NCBI RefSeq assembly: GCF_024679095.1
Contig: NC_066567.1
Span: forward strand, 9,599,117 to 9,663,116
Direction of reading: 5' to 3'
Length of the DNA: 64,000 bases
DNA from: Eriocheir sinensis
Lineage: Eukaryota > Arthropoda > Malacostraca > Decapoda > Varunidae
The position numbers were made by a program, and so were the translations under genes. The notes below the pieces were generated by a model, which had not been told where the DNA came from, made no database searches, and worked only from the letters and a program-made list of their open reading frames with translations. Positions 19,335-33,500 of this stretch are shown here, piece after piece. The stretch's first letter is position 1. Each line of letters starts with the position of its first letter.

Positions 19335-19603
19335 AAAATATCTTTGCCGAATAGTGTCTAAACTCTTAATTAATACATTGAAAAGAGTTGAAAATACTGA
19401 AAACTACGAGACTGACCAGTAAATACGAGATAAAAAAAAACTCCATCTATCTATCTGTCTATCTATTTTCTATCCATCTACCTATCTCTCCTTACCTCCT
19501 CGGGCTTATTCAGTTCCTTGGCGATCTTGGCTGAGAGGGCGAGATGGAAATCCTCAGGCAGCCTCTCGTCCGGCAGGTTGGTCACGAGTTTGACGAAGGG
19601 CAT
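15612..19603 (-). CDS. MIF/D-dopachrome tautomerase family protein, gene B
   Basis: Three exons (19496-19603, 18863-19035, 15612-15675) join in phase to give 114 residues, the normal length for this family. After Met1, Pro is residue 1, the catalytic base in MIF and DDT, and Lys32 of the active site is kept (NKPEE). Conserved pieces are MPFVKLVTNLP, SGSLDPLCELHCASVGL and RILFQFFDPMPHMVG. Tyr95 of MIF is Leu here, as in DDT (RILIRFF), so the protein is closer to D-dopachrome tautomerase. MIF/DDT proteins are small trimeric tautomerases, cytosolic or secreted without a signal peptide. Intron 2 holds a 1.4-kb tandem array. Exon sizes 108 and 173 bp are identical to gene A. The exact substrate is unknown. 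Confidence 0.9.
15770..16015. repeat. Tandem array, unit about 80 bp
   Basis: Three copies contain AGGAGGTTAGAGGCGTGTCA, GGAAGCTAAGGAAGTCATTC and ATTTCAATCAGTAT. Confidence 0.88.
16019..17590 (-). repeat. 68-bp tandem array inside a family M MITE
   Basis: About 20 near-identical units of about 68 bp contain CTCATAAAACTACCCATGGA, AACACCCACAACAACCTCTA and CGAAAGCCTTGTCAAACTAT. The unit matches, in reverse, one internal segment of the single-copy element at 32968-33181. The element's own flanks are visible before and after the array. The array lies in intron 2 of DDT-like gene B. Confidence 0.92.
17929..18090. mobile_element. Long near-perfect palindrome (foldback MITE)
   Basis: Arms of about 74 bp (from CGTTGGCTCCTGCGGGTC; the right arm ends GACCCGCGGGAGCCTACG) face each other around a loop of about 14 bases. 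The inner arms read CCTCTCATATG / CATATGAGAGG. No target-site duplication is clear. It would form a hairpin if transcribed with intron 2 of gene B. Confidence 0.8.
18118..18470. repeat. Tandem array, unit about 110 bp, 3 copies
   Basis: Each unit contains AATAATAACAATAACAAAAA, GAAAACAAGAACACTGCTAT, GGAGGAGGAGAAAG and GAACGTTGCTGTGTGTTACG. Confidence 0.9.
18560..18770 (+). mobile_element. Family M MITE, single-copy form
   Basis: Module order is CACATTCTTGAACATTTCG, GACAAGGCTTTCGTAGGAG, GTAGTTTCATGACCCTGG, CCATGAACGTAAAA, CCCATGAAAACCCAAT and a final GTTAATGTGAGAGATGG, without tandem expansion. It lies just downstream of exon 2 of DDT-like gene B. Confidence 0.7.
18863..19035 (-). CDS. DDT-like gene B, exon 2
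   Basis: The 173-bp exon runs from CTGCCAG|CATGTC to ACCAG|GTCAGC. It encodes HVSVTVECDRR through TDFLHEHTGIPTT and ends in phase 2. Confidence 0.92.
19265..19333. repeat. (CA)n microsatellite in gene B intron 1
   Basis: About 32 CA units lie between exons 1 and 2. Confidence 0.97.
19496..19603 (-). CDS. DDT-like gene B, exon 1
   Basis: The ATG is at 19603-19601, and 36 codons end KPEE at GAG|GTAAGG. The start is fixed by Pro as the second residue, which must become N-terminal for catalysis. Confidence 0.92.
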
Positions 19604-19879
19604 GGCGGTGGGCGGTGGAGGCAGCTGGGAGGAGCCGTGTAGAGTGCCGCTGTGGAGGCTGGCGCAAGACTAATGGAGCATACAAAAGACTACTGCTGCT
19701 GGTGCCATGGATGAACACTTGAAGACGTGGTGACCGTGCGGGTAAGAGGATTATCACGGTGACTGTTGTTGTGTGAGATATCTTGATGTGTGATTAGAGT
19801 GAATTGTGTCCCTTGTCCTTGCTTGCTGATGATTCTATTCTGCATTACTCAACATCATTTGCCAGAAGCCCCCCCAACA

Positions 19880-20500
19880 GGAACTAGACATGATTCTAGG
19901 CTGGAGGTTGCAGAACACCTAACCTCAGACCTTGCTATTATTTCTGAACGGGGTGGAATCTGCAGAACGCTTAACCTCAGACCTTGCTATTATTTCTGAA
20001 CAGGGAATCTGCAGGGCAACAACCTCAGAGGGGGTGGAAGCTGCAGAACGCTTAACCTCAGACCTTGCTATTATTTCTGAACGGGGTGGAATCTGCAGAA
20101 CGCTTAACCTCAGACCTTGCTATTATTTCTGAACGGGGTGGAAGCTGCAGAACGCTTAACCTCAGACCTTGCTATTATTTCTGAACGGGGTGGAATCTGC
20201 AGAACACTTAACCTCAGACCTTGCTATTATTTCTGAACGGGGTGGAAGCTGCAGAACACTTAACCTCAGACCTTGCTATTATTTCTGAACGGGGTGGAAT
20301 CTGCAGAACACTTAACCTCAGACCTTGCTATTATTTCTGAACGGGGTGGAAGCTGCAGAACACTTAACCTCAGACCTTGCTATTATTTCTGAACGGGGTG
20401 GAAGCTGCAGAACGCTTAACCTCAGACCTTGCTATTATTTCTGAACGGGGTGGAAGCCGCAGAACACTTAACCTCAGACCTTGCTATCGTTTCTGTACGT
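19880..20500. repeat. 52-bp tandem array upstream of DDT-like gene B
   Basis: About 11 copies contain GAACGGGGTGGAAGCTGCAG, AACACTTAACCTCAGACCTT and GCTATTATTTCT. The unit is not a multiple of 3, so the open frames through it are not coding. The array begins about 280 bp upstream of the gene B ATG and could sit in its promoter region. Confidence 0.93.
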
Positions 20501-20804
20501 GGCAGGAGGAATTTGGTGTTCTTCAACGCCTCAAAAACTCAATTTCTCCACCTATGAACCCAACACAATCTTCCAAACACCTATCCCCTATTCTTCGGTA
20601 ACACTGCAGCTGTCACCTTCTACAATAAACATTCCTATATACTGTCCAAATTCCTTATGCAAGAGTTAACCAGCATCTTCACTCTTTCATCCCGTACACT
20701 GGTTAAGGAACAGTCTTCCTTCGTCTGTATTTCCTCCTGCCTACGGCGTGACCTCTTTCAAGGGCAGCGTATCAGGACACCTCTCCACACGATACTGACT
20801 TCTC

Positions 20805-20905
20805 TTTTGGCCACTAATCTAAACTCTTTTTTATAAGGGCAGTGATTAGGGGCTTTTTATTCTTAATTACTTTTTTTTTGCCCTTGAGGTGATGCTTCCT
20901 TAAAA
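20805..20905 (-). mobile_element. SINE-like dispersed repeat, copy in reverse orientation
   Basis: GGCCACTAATCTAAACTC, AGTGATTAGGGGCTTTTTAT and TTTTTTTGCCCTTGAGGTGA are the family modules in reverse. Confidence 0.65.
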
Positions 20906-21032
20906 ATTGTTATCTATTTATTTATTTATTTATTTATTTACTGTTATTTATTTTAGTTAGGTGATGTTTTGGTGAAAGTTGCGAATAATGAAAGTGTATA
21001 TGTTTTTTTTTTTTTCTTGTGTGTGTGTGTGG

Positions 21033-21040
21033 AGGAGGGA

Positions 21041-21089
<49 letters not shown>

Positions 21090-21173
21090 GCTGGTTTAAT
21101 CTGCTTCAGTTCAGTGCTTAACAAAGTGACGAGGCTTGAGAGCGTGTGAATATACTGTTGTTTATCGCGAAGG

Positions 21174-21225
<52 letters not shown>
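21033..21225. repeat. (TG)n then (CA)n in inverted arrangement
   Basis: (TG)n at about 21044-21087 and (CA)n at about 21177-21225 are separated by 90 bp of unique sequence, so a transcript could pair across them. Another (TG)n of about 38 units lies at 21602-21677. Confidence 0.95.
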
Positions 21226-21226
<1 letters not shown>

Positions 21227-21416
21227 TACTAACTATCTGACTGAATGACCAATGCGAACTTACAGACTGACTGACTGACTGACCGTGTGATTTACTTACA
21301 TATGATAATAAAACTTTCCCTTCTAGCAACACTCCTGACCTCATTTATTGTAAGTAAAGGTTAAATGGAACTTATTGAGGCAACGTTCACTTTTATTATC
21401 ATTATCATTATCATCA

Positions 21417-21460
<44 letters not shown>

Positions 21461-21599
21461 CATCATCGTTCAAAAGTTTAATAAAGATGATAAAATATAG
21501 ATGATTACCCCACAAATAGTTGATATATAGTTATGAAAGTGATATTACAGGTTGAGTCTATACCAAAGATCTTAAAAAAAAAAAAAAATGTGAGATACA

Positions 21600-21678
<79 letters not shown>

Positions 21679-21766
21679 ATTGATTGAAGTTCCCATTATT
21701 CTCAGCACTATGCAATTTCTTTCTTTATATAACAAGAATGGTTTAAAAAAAAGAAGCATTACACTC

Positions 21767-22086
21767 AGGCCTACTATCCATATCAAACCCTATGACATAC
21801 TGTTTTTCGCAAATATCTTTCAAACGAAGACTCGGATCAGCATGGAGCTTTGGCACAGATTGCTTCACACACTCCGCTAATTTTTGACGCTATTGTGCAA
21901 TGCCAGATGCGGTTAATTATGGCGTTTACTCTTGACTGTGATGGCAAAACCTGCGTGAGCCACTTACACATTCGAACAGGTGAGGCGTGACGTATTTGTG
22001 ACGTGTATCCACCAACTACCTCCACCCCTGGCTTCCCCTACTCCCATCCCTCCCTCCTACCCTCCTACCCTCCTCCTTCTCCCGTA

Positions 22087-22146
<60 letters not shown>

Positions 22147-22812
22147 CCCATGCGATGTGAAGCTTTGCACACATATGACTTGTCTATAATGGCGGATAAC
22201 TCGAAAGTATATGCCAAGTATGGTCTGGTGTTTTATGCACACGACCCTGATTCCTGTTCCAGCGTAACTGGATGTTGCTTAAGTGCTGTATGAGGTTTGT
22301 TTGGCAATTATACAACCATTGAAAGTTGTACGAGTATATGACCCTCCTTCCCACAGGTTACGTTGAGCGTATGATGGGATGAAGCACGTAGCTGACGCTT
22401 GATCATTTAGAGGAAATCGCGAAAGAGACGGAAAGGAATAAAGATGGAATAGAAGCGGGAATTCATTTCAGAGTAAAAACGTGAAACGAAATTGGAGAAC
22501 TCTATGAAAATTTTCTTCTGATATTAGGAAAAGACTGCTATACGATATGTGTTCATGTAGATAGCTATGTTTAAAAGTCATAGCACACAAAAATAGACAG
22601 CGAGTATATGATAGGTGGATTAATAATGTAAATAACTGACCACATATATAAACGTTAATTCAAAATTCATCACCATCGACAAACAGGTCATCCTCGTCAT
22701 CACTGTTGATGCTGATGCAGACTTCATATAATTTATATTTATCTGCCATTAATTCAAGTCATACGTGTGCATGTATTCATATCTCGTGTACAGCGCAAGT
22801 GTGTACAGCGCA

Positions 22813-22877
<65 letters not shown>

Positions 22878-23219
22878 TATGGGGGAGAAAGAGGGCGGGG
22901 GGAGAGAGTGCGGGGGAGAAGGAGGGTAGGAGGGAGGGATGGGAGTAGGGGAAGCCAGGGGTGGAGGTAGGTGGTGGATACACGTCACAAATACGTCACG
23001 CCTCACCTGTTCGAATGTGTAAGTGGCTCACGCAGGTTTTGCCATCACAGTCAAGAGTAAACGCCGTAATTAACCGCATCTGGCATTGCACAATAGCGTC
23101 AAAAATTAGCGGAGTGTTTGAAACAATCTGTGCCAAAGTCCCATGCTGATCCGAGTCTTCGTTTGAAAGATATTTGCGAAAAACGGTATGTCATAGGGTT
23201 TGATATGGATAGTAGGCCT
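21767..23219. mobile_element. Large foldback element with about 440-490-bp inverted arms
   Basis: The left arm 21767-22200 and the right arm about 22730-23219 are inverted copies, starting AGGCCTACTATCCATATC and ending GGATAGTAGGCCT. Shared internal blocks include CTTGACTGTGATGGCAAAAC, CACATTCGAACAGGTGAGGC and GTGACGTATTTGTGACGTGT-like sequence; (CT)n faces (GA)n. The arms differ by few substitutions outside the microsatellites. The spacer of about 530 bp has no convincing ORF. It lies between the two DDT-like genes. Confidence 0.88.
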
Positions 23220-23450
23220 ATGCAATCCTAAATAGATTAATGATATAAACCCTGTAATATACCATCATTAGAGGAACCCACCTCCTACAACTCTATAGTA
23301 TCAATCTGTTACCATTCCTCTTCTTTTTCCTCCTCCTCCTCCTCCTCCTCCTCCTCCTCCTCTCTTACCACCAACATGTAAACGCAATCTTATCTCCCTC
23401 CTCTTTCTTTTCTTCCCCCTCCCTTCGCTCCCCCTTCTGCACCCTCCTCC

Positions 23451-27444
<3,994 letters not shown>

Positions 27445-27929
27445 GTTGAACGGTTGAGGGAGGCAAGCCGACTATGCTCACACCCTCTCTCTATCTGTTT
27501 CACAGTGTTGCCAACTCAAAATTTATAAATCCGCTAGGATGGCCTAAAAAATCCGCCAGATGATAGGTGAAGCTATAAAAATTTACTGCTAGATTGGACT
27601 TGAAAATCCGCCAGTTACTCTTGTCAATTTTAAGATTTTTCCCGCTAGATAACATGCAATTCCACCAGATCTAGCGGAAAATCCGCTAAAATGGCATCAC
27701 TGCTGTTTCAAGCACGGTTGCCAGGTTTTCTATCACGAAAAATGCCAACTTTTGACAAAATGCTGCTAAAAACTGCCATTTTTTTTCTCAGAATATGCCA
27801 AGAAATATGCCAACCTTCATATTTTCAATGTGCAAATTTTATTGCATTCTTTTAAACTATGAAGGTATATAACTTAACTAATTCAAGCGTAACAAGATCA
27901 CATACAGAGGTGGGCGCTGTACTGAAATA

Positions 27930-28245
27930 TCAGTGGTGCGGTTGCGGTAGTGTGGTACTTTTTCCGGAGTAGTGCGGTTGCGGTAGTGCGGTACTTTTTC
28001 CGGAGTAGTGCGGTTGCGGTAGTGCGGTACTTTTTCCGGAGTAGTGCAGTTGCGGTAGTGCGGTACTTTTTCCGGAGTAGTGCAGTTGCGGTAGTGCGGT
28101 ACTTTTTCCGGAGTAGTGCGGTTGCGGTAGTGCGGTACTTTTTCCGGAGTAGTGCGGTTGCGGTAGTGCGGTACTTTTTCCGGAGTAGTGCGGTTGCGGT
28201 AGTGCGGTACTTTTTCCGGAGTAGTGCGGTTGCGGTAGTGCGGTC
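27930..28245. repeat. 36-bp tandem array, about 8 copies
   Basis: The unit is AGTGCGGTTGCGGTAGTGCG plus GTACTTTTTCCGGAGT. Because 36 is a multiple of 3, both strands stay open as 12-residue repeats (PHYRNRTTPEKV on minus), but there is no gene context. Confidence 0.94.
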
Positions 28246-28389
28246 CTAATTTTTTTCTTGCACAGTGCGGTACGCGGTGTGCGGTACTGCAGTAGCGGTA
28301 GTCACTAGTCAATATAAAAAAATACTTCAATGCTTATCCTGGCTATCCATTGACTAACTAATAACTTGAGATACAAAAAAAAATAAAGG

Positions 28390-28740
28390 GGGACTAGGGA
28401 GAGGGAGAGAGGGAGGTAAGGGAGGAGGAAGGGGGGGACAGGGGAGTAGAGGACGGGAAGGGCCCAAGGGGAGGAGGGGGAGGGAAGGGAATGCAACTTT
28501 CTGAGGGAGGAGGGAGGGGACAGGGAAGGGGGAGGAGGAGGTCAGCGTTATGTGAGAGAGGAGGAAGTAGGGGGGCGGGAAGGATGGAAGGAAGGAAGGA
28601 AGGAAAGGTGGTGCGACAGCTGAACACTAGCCAGGGAGGAATGGTAGGGAGGATATGGGGGAGTGAAAGGGAAGGGGAGGAGGGTATAGGAAGGGGAGGA
28701 ATTCTCCGGCGTTTGAGCGAAAACGAAAGATTACAATAGG
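28390..28740. repeat. Purine-rich tract (GGGA/GGAA)
   Basis: Strongly purine-biased low-complexity DNA in the spacer between DDT-like gene A and MTHFS. I see no gene. A (TAA)n run follows at 28875-28925. Confidence 0.8.
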
Positions 28741-28875
28741 AAAGTCATAACGGGAACAGTGAAACATTATTCAAACTGTCCAACATATTAAGACAAAACA
28801 CACCGTGGGAAACTCTATACACTGGCGTCTCAGGCCTCAGCGAAGAAACCACGTGGAAATTTCAACGAGGAGATG

Positions 28876-28928
<53 letters not shown>

Positions 28929-29639
28929 CTATTATTATTTTCATTATTATTATCATTATTATTATTATTATAAGAATCATACAATATTGATCTTGGCTAC
29001 ATTGAAGAGAGAGAGAGAGATTATATATACGGCTTGATACTATCAATTGATATTATATATATATGCCTTAAGGCGTATATATATAATAGTCTCCTTGCTC
29101 TCTCTCTCTCTCTCTCTCTCTCTACGCCTTATTGATACTACCAAGGCGTCTCTCTCTCTCTCTCTCTCTCTCCTTCAAGTTGGAACAAGAAATAAGTTCG
29201 ATTACGAAATGCGCGGCGTTAAGTGTCTGGGATGCTCTAGATAACAAAGTATGATATTAGATATACGTTTAAAATGAAGGAAAGAATGAATATAGCAAGC
29301 ATATGTAGTATCCTCAGATGGTCACCCAAGATACTACAGGAGAAAGCCATGCCTCTGATATCCTAGGAATAATAAGTGTCTGTGATGGTCTCTTAGTAAC
29401 AATTGTGTGACTGGTTAAGTGAATAAAGCAACACGTAGTATCTAACATCCTCAGAGGTCAGCCAAGGTTATAGACACACACAAACAGACATACAAACCTC
29501 CACAAATGACACCCAAGCAAGCTGAACTGCCTTGTACTAGTTTTAATTAACAGTTTCTTGGGCCACCAGTCACGAGTACACTCTGAAGGGTTAAGGAGCT
29601 ATACAGTCACCTCCTACACTACTTTGCCATACCTTATTT

Positions 29640-30288
29640 TATTGCCTTCCTTTACCTTATCTTGGTTTACTTTACCTTGCCTGACTTTGTGTTCCTTTCC
29701 CTTAGTTACCTTGCCTTACCTGACCTGCTCTTCCCCACCTCCAATCAGCTCATATTCCAAGCTTACCTTACCTTGCCTTGACTTAGCTTCCCTTTCCCTG
29801 ACTTATCTTCCTTTCCCTTCCCTTCCCTTTCCTTCTCTTCCCTTGACTTATCTTCCCTTCCCTTCCCTTTCCTTTCCTTTCCTTCCCTTGCTTTCTTTTC
29901 CCATCCCTTCCCTTGACTTATCTTCCTTTCCCTTCCCTTTCTTTTCCTTCCCTTGCTTTCTTTTCCCTTCCCCTCCCTTGACTTATCTTCCTTTCCCTTC
30001 CCTTCCCTTTCCTTCCCTTGCTTTCTTTTCCCTTCCCTTCCCTTAACTTATCTTCCTTTCCCTTCCCTTCCCTCTCCTTTCCTTCCCTCCCCTTCCTTTG
30101 CTTTCCCTTCCCTTCCCTTACCTCACCTTACCTCCTCCTCTCTTCCCTTCCCTTCTCTTCCCCTACCTTATCCTCCCTTCCCTCACCTCACCTTACCTTA
30201 CCCATCCTCCCTTCCCTAACCTTCCCTCACCTCACCTTATACCTTACCCATCCTCCCTTCCCTTACCTTACCTAATCCCACCCACCCT
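29640..30288. repeat. CCTTCC-rich polypyrimidine tract upstream of MTHFS
   Basis: About 600 bp of TTCCCTTCCCTTGACTTATC-type repeats end about 5 bp before the MTHFS exon 1a ATG. One strand is almost pure pyrimidine, and mirror symmetry is common, so it could adopt triplex (H-DNA) structure. It must contain the 5' UTR of exon 1a unless an upstream exon exists. Confidence 0.9.
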
Positions 30289-30292
30289 CACC

Positions 30293-30531
30293 ATGACTGA
30301 CCTTAAGAGCGCCAAGGCAGCCCTCAGGAAGGTGCTCAACGAGAAACTGAACGCCTTGACAAGTGAAGAAGTGGAGAGACAGTCGAAGGAGGTGGAGAAG
30401 AAGGTCCTTGCCCACCCCAAGTACAAGGACAGCAAGCGCCTGGCGATCTACCTGTGCATGCCCAAGGAGATACAGACCACTGGGATCCTTCGCCATGCCC
30501 TGGAGAGTGGGAAGACCTGCTACATCCCCAG
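30293..30531 (+). CDS. MTHFS: MTHFS alternative first exon 1a
   Basis: The ATG is at 30293 in a CACCATGACT context. It encodes [19 protein letters not shown] and ends CYIPR across AG|GTAAGG. It lies directly after the polypyrimidine tract. Confidence 0.93.
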
Positions 30532-32198
30532 GTAAGGTAAACTAATCAACAGGTGACTATAAAATAACCCTCATTACCTGCTATAGGAGAACTTGATAAT
30601 TAACTATAGGCAACAGGTGTGGTTTGGGGTACATGGTTACAGGTGTCATGGGGTAGTTTTAGTGTTATCTAAGGTCACACACACACACACACACACACAC
30701 ACAGGGAACAGCTGATTGCATTGGCAGACGACACACACACAGCAACACGTGAATCTGTGTGTGTGTGTGTGTCAGCCTCCATTCCTGTGTCAGCCCGCAT
30801 TGCCACCGTGCATCATGAGTGCCATCAGGGCAGCCAAGACCCTCATACGCAAGGAATTAAAGGCTAAACTGAGTGCCATGACGAGTGAGGAGAAGGCCAG
30901 GCAGTCCAGTGAGGTGGCCAGCCTGCTCCTGGCCCACCCCTGCTACCGGTCCTGTACGCGTCTGGCCGTCTACCTCAGCCTGCCTGACGAGGTGCACACG
31001 CTGGGCATCCTGCGTCATGCTCTGGATCAAGGCAAGGCGTGCTTCATCCCCAGGTGAGCGTGACCTGACCTAGCCTGACCTGACCTCTCGTAGTGTTTGT
31101 GAGTGACAGTACTGGTCATGACACCACTGCCAGACCAATGTAATATTGAAGAGAGGGTAGCCACCTCCTCTTGCGAAGCTTCTACGTACAATATATTCTT
31201 TTTTTTTTTTTTTGTCTGAATGCACGTGCAGTTACGAATGACTTCCAGAAAATGGAAAAGGGGTTGAGGGGGGCAAAGCCCCCATTAGGGGGTTGTGGGG
31301 GTCAAAGCCCCCGGTTAAGAGGGTCAAAGCCCTCCTGTTTGGTGGCTAGTTAGGTTAGGTTGATTTAAATTTGCTTGGCATGCAGTGTGGCCAGCTAAAA
31401 TACACACCCACCATGGGAGTGGTCCACTACTCAGGCTGGTGGTGATGAGTAACCACAACCTAACACACCCGACCCTTGCCTCACACAGGTACCAGACCAA
31501 GTCCAACTACATGGACATGGTGCGGCTCCATTCCTGGGAGGAGTACGATGCCCTGCCGGTGACGCGCTGGAACATCAAGCAGCCGCCCATGAGCCAGAGC
31601 TGCGAGACGGCCCTGGCGTCCGGCGGCCTGGACCTCATCCTGATGCCTGGTCTTGGGTTCACACGCGAGGGCCACAGGTGAGGCTGCCAAGTCTGCTGCT
31701 GGCACTCAACACTTTGCCACACACCTAGGCACAGCACTGTCAGATGTCACGCCAGACAGTTCTGTTTTTATTTAGCCTTTCAAGGAACATCATAAGGGTG
31801 TGGCCAGAGTGGATAAGCTACCTTGTAATGCAGTATAAATGCATTGACTTTAGTTTTAAATATATTCAACACAAACTCTTACATAAAGTTAATTTAAATC
31901 AAGGTAATAATACTAATGTTAGGTTCTCAATTACCCCAAGAGACTCAAATGATTGAATCGAAGACAAAAAAAAATTGCATGTCTCTTAATGGTCATGTGG
32001 TCTTGTACTTCACTTATACTTCCTCTCGGCAGGATGGGGCGAGGAAAGGGCTACTACGACACCTTCCTGGCCAAGTGCAAGGCCTCGCAGACACCCCCAC
32101 CAAGCACCATCGCCCTGGCCTTTAAGGAGCAGGTCCTCCCAGAGATTCCAACAGATGAGACTGACATAATGATTGACATTGTGATGACAGCAGAGTAG
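30293..32198 (+). CDS. MTHFS: 5-formyltetrahydrofolate cyclo-ligase (MTHFS) with two alternative first exons
   Basis: MTHFS (EC 6.3.3.2) uses ATP to turn 5-formyl-THF into 5,10-methenyl-THF in the cytosol. Exon 1a is 30293-30531 or exon 1b 30815-31053, followed by exon 2 at 31489-31677 and exon 3 at 32033-32198. Either first exon gives 197 residues. Family features are [16 protein letters not shown] (helix 1), [51 protein letters not shown] and the nucleotide/folate-binding [10 protein letters not shown]. All introns are GT-AG. Both first exons are 239 bp, have their own ATG and end in the same phase, so they are likely mutually exclusive. The gene points away from DDT-like gene A and towards MIC26/27. 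Confidence 0.95.
30815..31053 (+). CDS. MTHFS: MTHFS alternative first exon 1b
   Basis: The ATG is at 30815. It encodes [19 protein letters not shown] and ends CFIPR across AG|GTGAGC. It is the same length and phase as exon 1a but clearly diverged, with conserved helix and sheet pattern, so both appear to be under selection. A TGTGTCAG just upstream could serve as an acceptor. Confidence 0.92.
31249..31440 (+). mobile_element. Dispersed repeat with GGGGGCAAAGCCCCC core, copy B
   Basis: It lies in the intron between MTHFS exons 1b and 2. It has the same module order as 10560-10785 in the opposite orientation, and includes GTTAGGTTAGGTTGATTT. Confidence 0.75.
31489..31677 (+). CDS. MTHFS: MTHFS exon 2
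   Basis: The 189-bp exon lies between TCACACAG and AG|GTGAGG. It encodes [20 protein letters not shown] through [12 protein letters not shown] and supplies the substrate pocket. Confidence 0.95.
32033..32198 (+). CDS. MTHFS: MTHFS exon 3
   Basis: After TCTCGGCAG the exon completes Arg and encodes [15 protein letters not shown] (phosphate-binding glycine-rich loop) and [19 protein letters not shown], ending TAG at 32196. Confidence 0.95.
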
Positions 32199-32689
32199 CA
32201 AACAAGTGGAAAGAGAGGGAGCTAAAAGATAAAATGAAATATTGCAAAATTCTGCTTCAAATAGGAAATAGGCTTTAAAATAAGGAGGTAATGTAAGGTG
32301 TGGCCCATGGAGGTCGAATTAGTGGAGTTGACATCAGCCCAATTGAGTGAATCCACCCGAGCTGTCATTTTTACGGTCAGGGGTCAGGTGTTGTCAGGTC
32401 AAGCTCCCTCTTAATGGGCTCGGCCAGGCTCGCCCACCCCCATCTTTTGGCTGTAAATTTAACAGTTCGTCGGCTTCACCTCAACGAATGGGATTAGTGG
32501 GGCGTGTTGACTCCACCAATTCTACCTCCATGGTGTGGCCTCATTCTTCTCTATCAGTGTGGTGTGTTGTTAAGGCAGAAAACCGAGCTTTCTTAACAGT
32601 ACAAAATCTCTATTGGTGCTATTGTTGGCGTATGTACGTAACATTGTGAAGTGTGTGCTCAGTTTGACATTCTCCATATGGTTGTCGTG

Positions 32690-32935
32690 TCGAAAAGTAG
32701 AATAGATACTTAATAATTTGAAAAGTAGATTACATACTTAATCAGTCAAAAAGTAGCATATGTATTTAATAATTTGAAAAGTAGATTACATACTTAATCA
32801 GTTAAAAAGTAGCACATGTATTTAATAATTTGAAAAGTAGATTACACACTTAATCAATTAAAAAGTAGCATATGTATTTAATAATTTGAAAAGTAGAATA
32901 CATTGTCAATAATTCAAGGAGTAGAATATGTACTT
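32690..32935. repeat. AT-rich tandem array, unit about 57 bp
   Basis: About four copies contain AATTTGAAAAGTAGATTACA, TACTTAATCAGTTAAAAAGT and AGCATATGTATTTAAT, in the spacer downstream of MTHFS. Confidence 0.88.
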
Positions 32936-32967
32936 AAATTCATTAGTTTCAAGATAAGACACACACG

Positions 32968-33181
32968 CCAACATTCTTGAACACTTCAGGTCACACACAC
33001 ACACACACTTTTAACAAGGCTTTCATAGAGGTTGCATTAGTTTTCCATGGGTAGTTTTATGAGCCTAGTGATAGTTTGACAAGGCCTCTGCACCATGAAT
33101 GTGGAAAACTCGCATGAAAACCAAACTAATGTCTTTTGCAGCCTTTGAAAATGATTGAGAGATGAAAGTGTCTTAGAATAT
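32968..33181 (+). mobile_element. Family M MITE, single-copy form
   Basis: The element begins ACATTCTTGAACACTTC and ends GAAAGTGTCTTAGAATAT, so the ends are inverted. Internally it has AACAAGGCTTTCATAGAGG, CCATGGGTAGTTTTATGAGC, CTAGTGATAGTTTGACAAGG and a CATGAAAACCAAAC block. It contains one copy of the segment that is repeated about 20 times at 16019-17590. Confidence 0.78.
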
Positions 33182-33368
33182 CAATGTTGCCAGATTGTCG
33201 TACTCAGTCTCATATTTCCCGACGTCCATCCCAATAACTTTTCCTGGGCCACAATAACGAGATTTATTTGTAGTTATTGTTGAAATGGTTTATTATTCCT
33301 GTTTCCTGGTGATATTTATGGGGGAGAAGCTGGTAAATGTGATGCCCCGAGTACGATAATCTGGCAAC
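33182..33368 (+). mobile_element. hAT-like MITE, copy 1
   Basis: The left end is CAATGTTGCCAGATTGTCGT; the right end is GAGTACGATAATCTGGCAAC, after which a SINE-like T-rich segment starts at once. The last few bases and any 8-bp target duplication are therefore lost or displaced. It abuts the family M element directly. Confidence 0.8.
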
Positions 33369-33450
33369 TTTTTTTTTTTTTTTACAGCAAAGGAGTCGGT
33401 ACAAGGGCACTGCTCCCGAAAGATAGGTCAAGATGGTGGAGAATATAGGT
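33369..33450 (+). mobile_element. SINE-like dispersed repeat inserted at the MITE end
   Basis: A T run, then TTTACAGCAAAGGAGTCGGT, ACAAGGGCACTGCTCC and AGATAGGTCAAGATGG. It has the family's start modules but lacks the usual A-rich block. Confidence 0.65.
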
Positions 33451-33500
33451 CTTACTTACCTTTTGTGCAATAGACCTAGGCATCACCAGGTCCCAATTAA

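Noticed and set aside
27878..28330. 150-codon minus-strand frame with a 12-residue repeat
   Set aside because: It is a 36-bp tandem array open on both strands. No homology, start context or splice context supports a gene.
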